From positions 1 through 46,713 of the IMG/VR virus record IMGVR_UViG_3300025897_000022: DNA of 46,713 nucleotides. The stretch is one strand, 5' to 3'. A program made the position numbers and the translations under genes. Below, one piece after another: positions 22,049 through 29,830 of this stretch. Below the pieces are notes generated by a model. It did not search any database. It worked only from the letters and a program-made list of their open reading frames with translations, and was not told where the DNA came from. Within the stretch, counting starts at the first letter, position 1; every line of letters begins with the position of its first letter. The stretch comes from a virus.

Positions 22049-22477
22049 ATGTCTTTGAAACCAATTCCTATTATCTTTAAAGAAATATCAGATGCTAAAA
22101 CACATCTAGAAAAAGTTAAAGTTTTAAAAAATAATCGCAATAGTATGGTTGATTTACTATTGGAATTAGCATTTAGTAAAAATTTAAAAATTAATTTGCC
22201 CGATGGTGAACCACCTTATATAAAAACGGGAGAAGCAGATTTATTTAATGCTACTCTTTTATATGCTAACAGAAAGTCAATTGAATTGTTTATAAATGAA
22301 AATACAATGCATATTCCTCAAGTCAAACGTGAGCAATTATTCATAGATTTATTAGAAAATTTGGATATCAATGAAGCAAAACTTTTATGTGAAGTTAAGG
22401 ATAAAAATTTAATTTCTTATCCCGGTATTAAAAAGAAAGTTATAGAAAAAGTTTATCCCCAATGGGAACTTATTTAA
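22049..22477 (+). CDS. DUF6433-like conserved marine phage protein
   Basis: 142 residues. By recollection it follows the family found in marine T4-like phages: an N-terminal helical region, LPDGEPPYI, then VKREQLFIDLLENLDINEAK, LCEVKDKNL and a VIEKVYPQ end. No function is known for the family. GAGG lies 11 bases upstream of the ATG. The DHODH-like gene follows 1 base after its stop. Confidence 0.55.
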   Translation: MSLKPIPIIFKEISDAKTHLEKVKVLKNNRNSMVDLLLELAFSKNLKINLPDGEPPYIKTGEADLFNATLLYANRKSIELFINENTMHIPQVKREQLFIDLLENLDINEAKLLCEVKDKNLISYPGIKKKVIEKVYPQWELI

Positions 22478-22478
22478 A

Positions 22479-23189
22479 ATGACTCTTTATATTGCAGCAC
22501 CTTTTGGAAATTATATTAAAACAGCAAATATTAGAAGTGTGGTAGGTTCTTTTACTGTAGAAAAAAGAACTGGATTATTAAAGCAGATAGCCACTACGCT
22601 AAGATACCATGATGGTGTATGGTATAATGCAATAGGATTAAGAAATCCTGGCATAGAATATGGGTTGAGAAGATATAATGAGTCAACAGGTGATATATTA
22701 TCTGTAGCCGCTATCAAATCCGGAGATTGGGAAATCTTAAACAATATTATACCTTTTAATACAGATATTGAATTAAATTTAAGTTGTCCTAATATAGAAC
22801 ATTTTGATGATTATAATCAAGGCATTGATAAGTTTTTAAATGGAGATAGAAAGGTAATTGCTAAACTATCACCTTTAACAACAAAAGAAACTATTGTAAG
22901 TTTAATTAATCAAGGATTTGATAGTTTTCATTGTTGTAATACATTACCAACAGAAAAAGGCGGTATGAGTGGAAAAGGCCTTTATGTTCATATAGAAAGA
23001 TTAATAAGGATCATAAAGTACTTTAAAAAAGATGCGGATATAATAGCGGGAGGAGGTATTGAAAACATAGAAGATATAAGAAAATATAATAAATTAGGAG
23101 CAACCTCATTTTCACTCGGTACTGTATGTTTTAATTTGTTTAAACTATTTAATGTGATAAAAGAATATAAAAAAAGTAATCTTGATTAA
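22479..23189 (+). CDS. Dihydroorotate dehydrogenase-like TIM barrel
   Basis: 236 residues against about 310 for class 1 DHODH. Matching segments in order: VEKRTG (27-32), NAIGLRNPGIEYGL (50-63), ELNLSCPN (98-105, with Cys103 at the position of the class 1 catalytic base), VIAKLSP (126-132, Lys129), CNTLP (153-157), GGMSGKGL (161-168) and AGGGIENIEDIRKY (190-203). The Asn, Lys and GGG elements fit FMN binding. The N-terminal roughly 40 residues are short, and the usual Lys before the EKR motif appears absent. If active it would oxidise dihydroorotate to orotate in pyrimidine synthesis; a related flavin enzyme is possible. Last gene of the plus-strand run, 4 bases from a convergent gene. Confidence 0.65.
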   Translation: MTLYIAAPFGNYIKTANIRSVVGSFTVEKRTGLLKQIATTLRYHDGVWYNAIGLRNPGIEYGLRRYNESTGDILSVAAIKSGDWEILNNIIPFNTDIELNLSCPNIEHFDDYNQGIDKFLNGDRKVIAKLSPLTTKETIVSLINQGFDSFHCCNTLPTEKGGMSGKGLYVHIERLIRIIKYFKKDADIIAGGGIENIEDIRKYNKLGATSFSLGTVCFNLFKLFNVIKEYKKSNLD

Positions 23190-23193
23190 AAAC

Positions 23194-23934
23194 TCACCTA
23201 ATTTTTCTTGCTGATTTTAATTTTTTCTTTCCTTGGCAATGTGCACGTTGGCTAAACCCCTTGGGGTTATTACAGTCAATGGACTTTTTGTATTTCTTAG
23301 TCCATTTTTCAGCAATGTCATAAAATTGTTCTCTCAGAGCTTCAGATGCTTCGCCAGTAGGGTTTACATACCAACCATAAAACTTAGCATTAGGATAATC
23401 TTTTTTCAAAGAAACAAAAGAATTTAGATTTGCTTTTGAATCATCGTACATAATGACCTTATCGTAAGTATCCTTGTTCATCAGAGAAAGAATGATTTTT
23501 TTCTTGTTTTCCTCAATAGTTCCACCCTTCATGTTACCGGCACGGTATACATGAACTTTTTTCATATCAATTCCGTACTTACGAAAGGTATCTAAAAATA
23601 ATTCTTTATCATCAAAGTCCGCTCTGGCAGTAACCATTACAACTTTATTCCCACGATTGATATCTCTCTTCAATTGTTTCATCATAGGAATGATCGGTTT
23701 TGCATTATCAAAAAATTCTTTTGCATTGCGAAAGTTCTCAAAATCAAATTCTTCACCGTCCTTGAGTTTATAGTTGGTGAACTCATGACTGTTCAGTTCC
23801 CTTATTTTTTTCCCATCTTTCATTACTCTAACTTTTGTTGATGTGTGAACCAACGTATCGTCAATATCAAAGACAACTAAAATTTTAGTGAGTGCCTCTT
23901 GCAAATTTAAAAAGAATTGTTTAAAGTTTTTCAT
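23194..23934 (-). CDS. HAD-superfamily phosphatase with capsid-targeting-like N-terminus
   Basis: 246 residues. HAD motif I is DIDDT (Asp23, Asp25), motif II VMVTARAD, motif IV IMYDDSKAN. An adenylate-like or polynucleotide 3'-phosphatase-type function is possible, but the substrate is not defined. The N-terminus MKNFKQFFLNLQE resembles T4 internal-protein capsid-targeting sequences, with a possible gp21-type cleavage after Leu-Gln-Glu13. The C-terminus has a Cys-His-Cys segment (DCNNPKGFSQRAHCQGKKK) and a basic tail. It overlaps the end of the 630-aa gene by ATGA, so the two are coupled. Confidence 0.75.
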   Translation of the reverse strand: MKNFKQFFLNLQEALTKILVVFDIDDTLVHTSTKVRVMKDGKKIRELNSHEFTNYKLKDGEEFDFENFRNAKEFFDNAKPIIPMMKQLKRDINRGNKVVMVTARADFDDKELFLDTFRKYGIDMKKVHVYRAGNMKGGTIEENKKKIILSLMNKDTYDKVIMYDDSKANLNSFVSLKKDYPNAKFYGWYVNPTGEASEALREQFYDIAEKWTKKYKKSIDCNNPKGFSQRAHCQGKKKLKSARKIR

Positions 23935-25823
23935 GTAAAATTGTATACACGGTTATTTAAATGTATTGCACCTTTCGGTGTAAGTTTTCTTCTGAAAATA
24001 GTAAATGCTATGTAGTTTAATTGTTCATCTAGTTTATTCTTTCGTACTTCTTCTGTTTCTTTTTCCAAGTCTTTAAAGAATCCAGGACCTAAATCTTTGA
24101 AATAATCATTCACTATTATATCTATAACTTTTGTTTCAAATTTAGGTTCTTTACTAAAATCGGTTATTGATTTAGTAGAATTATGCATAAAGAATCCTTT
24201 GATTCCACTCGGCTCATCACTCTTCAATATCTTTTCAAATACTTCCAATTCTTTAGAATCTCCAAAATATTTTGCCATACCAGGCCAAATATCAACTGCA
24301 GCTAATTGTAGTTTCAATGGAACTTCTTTTTTAAGTTCATACCATCTATTTACCCATCTACCTAAGTCACGGACACTTGTATTCTTTTCTTTAGCTTCCT
24401 TTAATGCGAATATAAATGAATCAACATCTAGTTTAGAGTTTTCAAGTTCCATTAATACACGCACATGCATCGGCTCTTTTATGAATGCCCACTTATAAAA
24501 ATAGTTTAGAAATTTAGCATCATCAGTATAATGATGCATTCCAACGGCAGCATCTGGTTCCTTCTTGATTACTTCTTCTAGAACATCTTTGTCTAATTTA
24601 ACATTGTAATCCTTACATGCTTTATAGAAAGTAGTCATTCTTGTATGCATTGCTACATTTCCTTTTGCATACAAAGGCCTAGTTTCTTTCATTGGATCGT
24701 ATTTGTTCCTAATAATATCTTTTAAAATATAGTTAATCTTTTTTTCTTTAGAATCTAGTTTCTTATATTCAATTGCATGTGGTGTTTTATCCTCATATGT
24801 TTTATTATCAATGATATCCAATACTTTATAACCTGCTCTGGATAAAAATACTGCTTGTACAGGCTCTGCCTCATGAATAATTCCATAACCACTTCTATCA
24901 CTAATAGAATCATATCCAATATTAATCAACAAATTAGCCCATGCGTTAGCCGCTGGTTTTGCACCTTTCTTTTCATTTGGTGATGGGTCTTTCATTATTA
25001 CCAAATCAAATTTAAAATCTCTAGATTCTTTTTTAATAAATTTATACGGGTCAGTTTTCATTTCTGCTGGAACTGATTCAACTTTATCTGGTAAAAAATC
25101 TTTTATTTTATCTTTTTCTGTTAAGTCTACTTCTGCATTAAAGCTAGTTGGACCTTCAGCATCCTTTAAAGTATAAACCATATTGTATGTGTTATCCTTG
25201 TCATATTCTTTTGAAGTTGCTGTAAGTTGTTTTACTTTCCTTGCTTGTGCAATTAATCCAGAAACTGTTCTAGTTATGTTCCAAAATTCAGCACCACGAT
25301 TTTCAGCCTTTGCACCTTTCATTGAATGCTCAATAACAGACAACATCATATAATACATTAGCTTTTCATTTTTAATATTCAATACATCCATCAATTTTTT
25401 AGAGGCATACTCAATTATTTTTCTCACATCCTTTTCTAGCATAGCTTGCTTATAATCTCTACCAACATCATTAATATTTTTATTACCCTTTCTTTTAAGA
25501 ATAGCTATTTTAGGTTTTTCTTTTACAAAAGGAACATTAAATCTTTTATATTCTTTACCACCACTATACATTAAATAAACTTCTTCTAGAGGATATGTGT
25601 ATACACCATTCGGAGTGTTGAATTTTGATTTGGTGTTCAATCCTACTTGTGCTGATAGTTCACCGCTTTTACCTGTTTCTGTAAATTCTTTTGCATTAGA
25701 TATGAATGAAATAAAAATATCTGGGTCCTTCTCATATTTTAACAATGCCTCAACAGGAAATTGTTTTACATTCAATTCTGGATTTCTTCTAGCTTCTGTT
25801 AAAATAGTTGTAAATGATTTCAT
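23931..25823 (-). CDS. 630-aa protein with capsid-targeting-like N-terminus
   Basis: The protein begins MKSFTTILTEA, resembling T4 internal proteins (MKTYQEFIAEA type), with Leu-Thr-Glu10 as a possible prohead protease site. GVYTYPL (about 69) and a segment GYDSISDRSGYGIIHEAEPV followed by QAVFLS (about 303-330) resemble parts of phage proteins related to polyvalent ART-type modules, but I am not sure. The C-terminal half looks helical and repeat-like. Highly charged throughout. No Shine-Dalgarno site is visible before the ATG. A TATAAATA late box lies about 46 bases upstream on this strand. Candidate injected protein. Confidence 0.65.
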   Translation of the reverse strand: MKSFTTILTEARRNPELNVKQFPVEALLKYEKDPDIFISFISNAKEFTETGKSGELSAQVGLNTKSKFNTPNGVYTYPLEEVYLMYSGGKEYKRFNVPFVKEKPKIAILKRKGNKNINDVGRDYKQAMLEKDVRKIIEYASKKLMDVLNIKNEKLMYYMMLSVIEHSMKGAKAENRGAEFWNITRTVSGLIAQARKVKQLTATSKEYDKDNTYNMVYTLKDAEGPTSFNAEVDLTEKDKIKDFLPDKVESVPAEMKTDPYKFIKKESRDFKFDLVIMKDPSPNEKKGAKPAANAWANLLINIGYDSISDRSGYGIIHEAEPVQAVFLSRAGYKVLDIIDNKTYEDKTPHAIEYKKLDSKEKKINYILKDIIRNKYDPMKETRPLYAKGNVAMHTRMTTFYKACKDYNVKLDKDVLEEVIKKEPDAAVGMHHYTDDAKFLNYFYKWAFIKEPMHVRVLMELENSKLDVDSFIFALKEAKEKNTSVRDLGRWVNRWYELKKEVPLKLQLAAVDIWPGMAKYFGDSKELEVFEKILKSDEPSGIKGFFMHNSTKSITDFSKEPKFETKVIDIIVNDYFKDLGPGFFKDLEKETEEVRKNKLDEQLNYIAFTIFRRKLTPKGAIHLNNRVYNFT

Positions 25824-25842
25824 AATACTAAAAAGATTTTTT

Positions 25843-25850
25843 GATAAATA
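25843..25850 (+). promoter_or_regulatory. Late-type box GATAAATA
   Basis: It lies 48 bases before the FmdB-like start and is arranged divergently with the minus-strand box at 25869. Confidence 0.5.
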
Positions 25851-25868
25851 AATGTATTGGTTATGTTA

Positions 25869-25876
25869 TATTTATA
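25869..25876 (-). promoter_or_regulatory. Late-type box TATAAATA, minus strand
   Basis: The exact box read on the minus strand, 46 bases upstream of the 630-aa gene. The two divergent units overlap: each promoter lies in the leader of the other. Confidence 0.55.
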
Positions 25877-25897
25877 AAATTTAAAATGGAGTATCTT

Positions 25898-26149
25898 ATG
25901 CCAAGCTATGATTATCACTGTGATACCTGCGAAAATGATTTTGAAATTTTTATGTCAATTTCAAAAAGACATGAACCTATTAATGAAGAATGTTCAAAAA
26001 ATAACTGTTCTCTTAAATTAAAAGTTTCATCACCAACTATCGGTTACGATAATTTTTCTTTAACTGGTAAAAAACCAGATGAAGGCTTTCGGGATAAGTT
26101 AAGAGAAATGAAAAGAAACATTCCTGGAAATACAATTAATGTGGATTAA
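25898..26149 (+). CDS. FmdB-like zinc ribbon protein
   Basis: 83 residues from ATG 25898 behind GGAG; an earlier in-frame ATG at 25841 overlaps the promoters. MPSYDYHCDTCENDFEIF is the FmdB-type start, with CDTC as first Cys pair and CSKNNC as second (spacing 4 rather than the common 2). Small zinc ribbons of this type are annotated as regulators, without clear function. It stands alone between the divergent promoters and PhoH. Confidence 0.75.
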   Translation: MPSYDYHCDTCENDFEIFMSISKRHEPINEECSKNNCSLKLKVSSPTIGYDNFSLTGKKPDEGFRDKLREMKRNIPGNTINVD

Positions 26150-26151
26150 TT

Positions 26152-26159
26152 AAAGGAGG
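26152..26159 (+). other. Perfect Shine-Dalgarno without a start codon
   Basis: AAAGGAGG followed by T is complementary to the 16S 3' end, yet no ATG, GTG or TTG lies at usable distance and the next codons include stops. It follows the FmdB-like stop directly. It may be a relic of a lost gene or a ribosome standby site. Confidence 0.5.
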
Positions 26160-26184
26160 TTTCTAATAGAGAGATATTAAATAG

Positions 26185-26212
26185 CTCACTCGGGTTTTAT
26201 ATTCTGAGTGAG
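26185..26212 (+). terminator. Hairpin before phoH
   Basis: CTCACTC (26185-26191) pairs with GAGTGAG (26206-26212), extended inward by three pairs including two G-T. No T-run follows. An ATTAAATA box at 26176-26183 lies directly before it. It could be an upstream terminator or the 5' end of the phoH mRNA. Confidence 0.5.
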
Positions 26213-26259
26213 TGATAGCAAACCTGAGTAATTCTTGTTAAAACAATACGGAGTTACTT

Positions 26260-27054
26260 ATGTCAAGAAAAAAGACACAAACTTCTAACCAAAACCGCGG
26301 ATTGCAATTAAGAGAAATTGAGCCGATGACTAATGCTCAAAATTTATTATTCAATTCTTTTTATGATGGTCATCATGTAATTTCAATGGGAACGGCGGGT
26401 ACAGGTAAATCTTTTTTATCTATTTTTCTTGGGTTAGAAGCAGTGTTTGACCCACATTCTCCATACAAAAAAGTTCTCATATGTAGGTCTTGTGTGCCTT
26501 CTAGAGACATTGGTTTTTTACCAGGAACTGAAGAAGAAAAAATTTCTGTTTATAAAAGACCATATCAATCTATTGTGCAAGAACTTTTTAAAAGAGATGA
26601 CGCTTGGGAAATTCTTGAAAAGAAGGGAGTAGTGGAGTTCTGTTCTACTTCTTTTTTAAGAGGAACAACTATAGATAATACAATTATCTTTGTTGATGAA
26701 ATTCAAAATTTAGCTTATAACGAAATTCATAACGTAGTCACTCGCATAGGAAAGGATTCGGCTTTAATTTTGGCAGGAGATTTTGGACAAATGGATTTAG
26801 ATATGGAAGAAAGTGGGATTAAAGATTTTTTTGAAATAGCTAAAAAAACAAAAGGTTTTAAAATCGTGGTGTTTCAAGAAAAAGATATTGTCCGAAATGA
26901 TTTTATTAGAGATTATATTATAGCTAAAAATCAATATGATAAAGAGAAAAAAGAAAGGATATTATACAATGGTCACAAAGTACAAAGAGAACCTTTTAAT
27001 AATATTGTAGTTGCTGGTCAGCGATATTCTATAGAAGCAACCCCCGTAAATTAA
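26260..27054 (+). CDS. phoH: PhoH-like ATPase
   Basis: 264 residues. Walker A GTAGTGKS (Lys50), the PhoH hallmarks RSCVPSRDIGFLPGT (76-90) and FLRGTTIDN, and Walker B FVDEIQN (Asp146-Glu147). PhoH proteins are RNA- or nucleotide-linked ATPases common in marine phages; the link with phosphate starvation is not certain. GGAG precedes the ATG. It lies between two hairpin-bearing intergenic regions, so it probably forms its own unit. Confidence 0.92.
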   Translation: MSRKKTQTSNQNRGLQLREIEPMTNAQNLLFNSFYDGHHVISMGTAGTGKSFLSIFLGLEAVFDPHSPYKKVLICRSCVPSRDIGFLPGTEEEKISVYKRPYQSIVQELFKRDDAWEILEKKGVVEFCSTSFLRGTTIDNTIIFVDEIQNLAYNEIHNVVTRIGKDSALILAGDFGQMDLDMEESGIKDFFEIAKKTKGFKIVVFQEKDIVRNDFIRDYIIAKNQYDKEKKERILYNGHKVQREPFNNIVVAGQRYSIEATPVN

Positions 27055-27071
27055 TCTAAATACACAAGGTA

Positions 27072-27091
27072 GGGGAATTTTAATATTCCCC
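27072..27091 (+). terminator. Hairpin after phoH
   Basis: A 7-bp stem GGGGAAT (27072-27078) with ATTCCCC (27085-27091) and a 6-base loop, without a T-run. A TCTAAATA box at 27055-27062 precedes it, as at other hairpin sites. Confidence 0.5.
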
Positions 27092-27107
27092 CAAAACGAG
27101 AAAGTAA

Positions 27108-27512
27108 ATGCAAGAATATGAAGACATAGTAAATGATGTTTTAGATTTTTGCAAATCTAGAAAGTATACAGTAGCAGGCATAGACAAATTATTTGAACAT
27201 GAAGATTTTAATATACATAATGATGAAGTTATAGCAAGAATAATGCTTTATAACCATGCTCCATTAATGCTTGAAGTTTATAATACAAATACATTAGGAT
27301 TGTTTTTTAATCTTTTTGAATGTGATCCATTTTCAGCAAGTTTATTTACTAAAGAATTTTTAGAAAAAAAAGTAGATATAATTTCTGCATTTGTTGAAAT
27401 GAAAAATTCAGAAGGAAAAATAACTAAATTACTTTTTGGTGAAAAAGCAGTAGAACAATATGCAAAAGAACGTAAAACTAAATCAGAAACACCATTATTA
27501 TTTTTAAATTAA
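27108..27512 (+). CDS. Hypothetical protein, 134 aa
   Basis: 134 residues, mostly helical and acidic in its first half, with a Phe-rich middle (LGLFFNLFECDPFSASLFTK). No membrane span of full length and no recognised motif. A weak GAGAAAG precedes the ATG. It lies 1 base before the amidoligase, so the two are probably co-expressed; it might be a partner, which is inference from position only. Confidence 0.6.
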   Translation: MQEYEDIVNDVLDFCKSRKYTVAGIDKLFEHEDFNIHNDEVIARIMLYNHAPLMLEVYNTNTLGLFFNLFECDPFSASLFTKEFLEKKVDIISAFVEMKNSEGKITKLLFGEKAVEQYAKERKTKSETPLLFLN

Positions 27513-27513
27513 A

Positions 27514-28902
27514 ATGCTACCATTTAAAAGTTTTTTAACTGAAGGTATTAAAAAAAATCAAATAGATCAAGTCTTCAGCAACAATGATTTCAAAGTTGGT
27601 CTTGAATTTGAATTTTACAATGAAAGATTCTTAGAAGATAGCAATCGTCCGAGCGCAGAAGAAACATTACTACTTGGTACACTTTCTGATTTACTCACTG
27701 GTGCAAAGAAAAAAAATAGAAACATATTGAATAATAATCGTAATGTTGAAAAGAACAAAAGAAATAAAATCATAACAGATGATGATATTTTAAATGATTT
27801 TCAGACAAGAGAACGTAAGATATTATTAGGATATTTCAAAAGACAAGGATTAAATGAGAAAACTGTTGCGGACTACATCTACTACATTGTAGCTCAAGCA
27901 GGCTCTAGATTTAAAGAGTTGTATTATCCTCAAAATTATAAACAAGATGTATTTGACAGAGTGAAAAGACAACTAAGAAAGTTGGAAAAATTTATGGATT
28001 TGCTGAACGCACAAACAGATGAGAATGTTCCATTTGCAGACGTAAGAAAATTCTATAAGCAAGAAAGAAATTTACCACCATTCATCAAGAATCCATTGAT
28101 ATCTAGTAAGCATGGTGCTACTGCAAAAGCAAATAGATGGGCAATTGTAATTGACCAATCAATTTCACCAGCACTCGGTGGTATAGAGATGGTAAGTCCT
28201 GTGATGAGACCGCAAGAGGCATTAGAAGTAACTGATAAAATGTTCAACTACATTAGAAATGTTGGTAATACAAAATCAATGGCATCTGCAGATGAATTTG
28301 AAGAATCAGACCCAGATTACAATGTAAGGGATGTGCAATGTGGATTACACATCAACATATCATTTACACCAGAAAGAATGAAAAAGTTTGATGCATTAAA
28401 ATTTTTACTCTTCTCTCATGAATCTCAAGTGAATAATAAAAAATTATTTGGAGATAGAAAAGATGCTGAATTTATAGATGGTACTTTAAAAGAAATAAAA
28501 GATAATTATTTTCGTACTGCAAAAACAGTAAATTTGTCACCAGAATCTTTAGGAAAATGGTTAGATGAAAAAGTAAAAAAGAACAATATGAAAACAGGTA
28601 TAGCAGTATTAGTAAGCACATTACAGCTTTTTGATAAGTATACCAATATCAATTACTCTCACTACAAATTCAGTAATAGAACTATTCGCAGAGCAGGTTC
28701 AGAACGTATTGAAATTCGTTACTTTGGTGGTGAAGGATATGAGGATAAAATTATGACTTTCAGAAGAGTTCTTGGTGAGTTGTTATATGCTCTGGATGTA
28801 GCTACAGATCCTGAAAAAGAAAAAGATAGATACTATAAGAAAGTTTATAAAATTTTAAATAGTATAAAAGAGTTTGATAAAGAAAAATCAAAGCGAAAGT
28901 GA
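27514..28902 (+). CDS. Amidoligase with capsid-targeting-like N-terminus
   Basis: 462 residues. After an N-terminal MLPFKSFLTEG (possible gp21-type cut after Leu-Thr-Glu10) comes the amidoligase pattern: GLEFEF (29-34), GGIEMVSP (about 222-229), CGLHIN (276-281) and IEIRYFGGEG (about 399-408). These match the glutamine-synthetase-fold amidoligases, which join a carboxylate to an amine using ATP. An inserted Lys- and Arg-rich region (about 65-190) is not part of the core. No Shine-Dalgarno site is visible. Substrate unknown: peptide, cell wall or host protein. Context with two other tagged proteins suggests delivery into the host with the DNA. Confidence 0.75.
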   Translation: MLPFKSFLTEGIKKNQIDQVFSNNDFKVGLEFEFYNERFLEDSNRPSAEETLLLGTLSDLLTGAKKKNRNILNNNRNVEKNKRNKIITDDDILNDFQTRERKILLGYFKRQGLNEKTVADYIYYIVAQAGSRFKELYYPQNYKQDVFDRVKRQLRKLEKFMDLLNAQTDENVPFADVRKFYKQERNLPPFIKNPLISSKHGATAKANRWAIVIDQSISPALGGIEMVSPVMRPQEALEVTDKMFNYIRNVGNTKSMASADEFEESDPDYNVRDVQCGLHINISFTPERMKKFDALKFLLFSHESQVNNKKLFGDRKDAEFIDGTLKEIKDNYFRTAKTVNLSPESLGKWLDEKVKKNNMKTGIAVLVSTLQLFDKYTNINYSHYKFSNRTIRRAGSERIEIRYFGGEGYEDKIMTFRRVLGELLYALDVATDPEKEKDRYYKKVYKILNSIKEFDKEKSKRK

Positions 28903-28942
28903 AATTATATGCCAATAAAAACTAATGTAGGTAATAAGAGTT

Positions 28943-29212
28943 ATGAGTGAAAATAAGTTAAACGAATATAATAGTTGGCGAGTATTATTTTATGAAAGTG
29001 AGGATGAACTTTATGAAGGATATTTGTTTAAATCTAAAAATGATGCTTTAGAAGCAGCAATGCAGTTTTGTAGACAAATGAGTCCCAATGAGAGAACAAA
29101 ACTTATAAAAGCTAATGCTAAAGGTATGATATTAGGCGCCAGAAATTCTAATGAATTTACTATCATAAAACCCCCCGAAAACGAAAAATTTAAAAAAAGT
29201 GAAAAACAATGA
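28943..29212 (+). CDS. Hypothetical protein, 89 aa
   Basis: 89 residues; the core WRVLFYESEDELYEGYLFKSKNDALEAA suggests a small alpha/beta fold, with a Lys- and Glu-rich tail. AAGAG precedes the ATG. Stop overlaps the exported nuclease start by ATGA. Unrecognised. Confidence 0.6.
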   Translation: MSENKLNEYNSWRVLFYESEDELYEGYLFKSKNDALEAAMQFCRQMSPNERTKLIKANAKGMILGARNSNEFTIIKPPENEKFKKSEKQ

Positions 29213-29646
29213 AACATCTTTTGAGTTTATTTTTAGTATTTTGTTTATTAATAATTACTAATATTTCATATGCAGAAGATTTAGAATTTCCTATATTCAA
29301 AAGTTGCTATGATGGTGACACTTGTAAGTTTGATATACCAGATGTGCCAGATGTTTTTGGTAAAGGTCTTTCAATAAGAATACGTGGTATTGATACACCA
29401 GAAATACGTGGCAAATGTGAAAATGAAAAGGTTCTAGCAAAAAAGGCAAAGGAATTCATTAACTTTCTAATGAACAAAGCGACAACAATTGAAATTAAAA
29501 ATGTGGAAAGAGGAAAATACTTTAGAGTAGTTGCTGATGTTTATGTTGATGGTAAATCAATTGCGGAATATATGATTCAAAACAATTACGCATTACCTTA
29601 TGAAGAAAACATTGATTGGTGTAGATACAGGCGCATAAGAAAATAA
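29209..29646 (+). CDS. Exported SNase-family nuclease
   Basis: 145 residues. Residues 1-22 form a signal peptide (MKHLLSLFLVFCLLIITNIS, then YA-ED). The mature protein has the staphylococcal nuclease core: YDGDTCKF (34-41), RIRGIDTPE with the catalytic-type Arg and Glu (59 and 65), and KYFRVVADVYVDGK with Arg106. The family cleaves DNA and RNA with Ca. In the periplasm it could degrade incoming or host DNA. Three Cys (33, 39, 70) may form a disulphide. It ends the plus-strand run before the fibre gene. Confidence 0.85.
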   Translation: MKHLLSLFLVFCLLIITNISYAEDLEFPIFKSCYDGDTCKFDIPDVPDVFGKGLSIRIRGIDTPEIRGKCENEKVLAKKAKEFINFLMNKATTIEIKNVERGKYFRVVADVYVDGKSIAEYMIQNNYALPYEENIDWCRYRRIRK

Positions 29647-29765
29647 CACATTACCTGAAGCTTTATATTAGACACCAGTTAATTTTTATAATCAAGATAA
29701 GCTTAGTTATAGCAAAACATTTAAAAAAATAAAAAAATAATTTACACCTCTCATATATTGAGTGA

Positions 29766-29773
29766 TATAAATA
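29766..29773 (+). promoter_or_regulatory. T4-type late promoter box TATAAATA
   Basis: An exact TATAAATA 58 bases before the fibre gene, in a 184-base gap that otherwise shows no gene. A structural gene downstream makes this the best supported late promoter in the window. Confidence 0.7.
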
Positions 29774-29830
29774 AATAAAACACTTCTATCGTATTTGAAA
29801 TATTTAAACAAAAGAATTTTTTAGGCAACT

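Noticed and set aside
29647-29830. A small gene in the 184-base gap before the fibre gene
   Set aside because: No open frame with start and ribosome binding site was found; the gap holds only the late promoter and AT-rich DNA.
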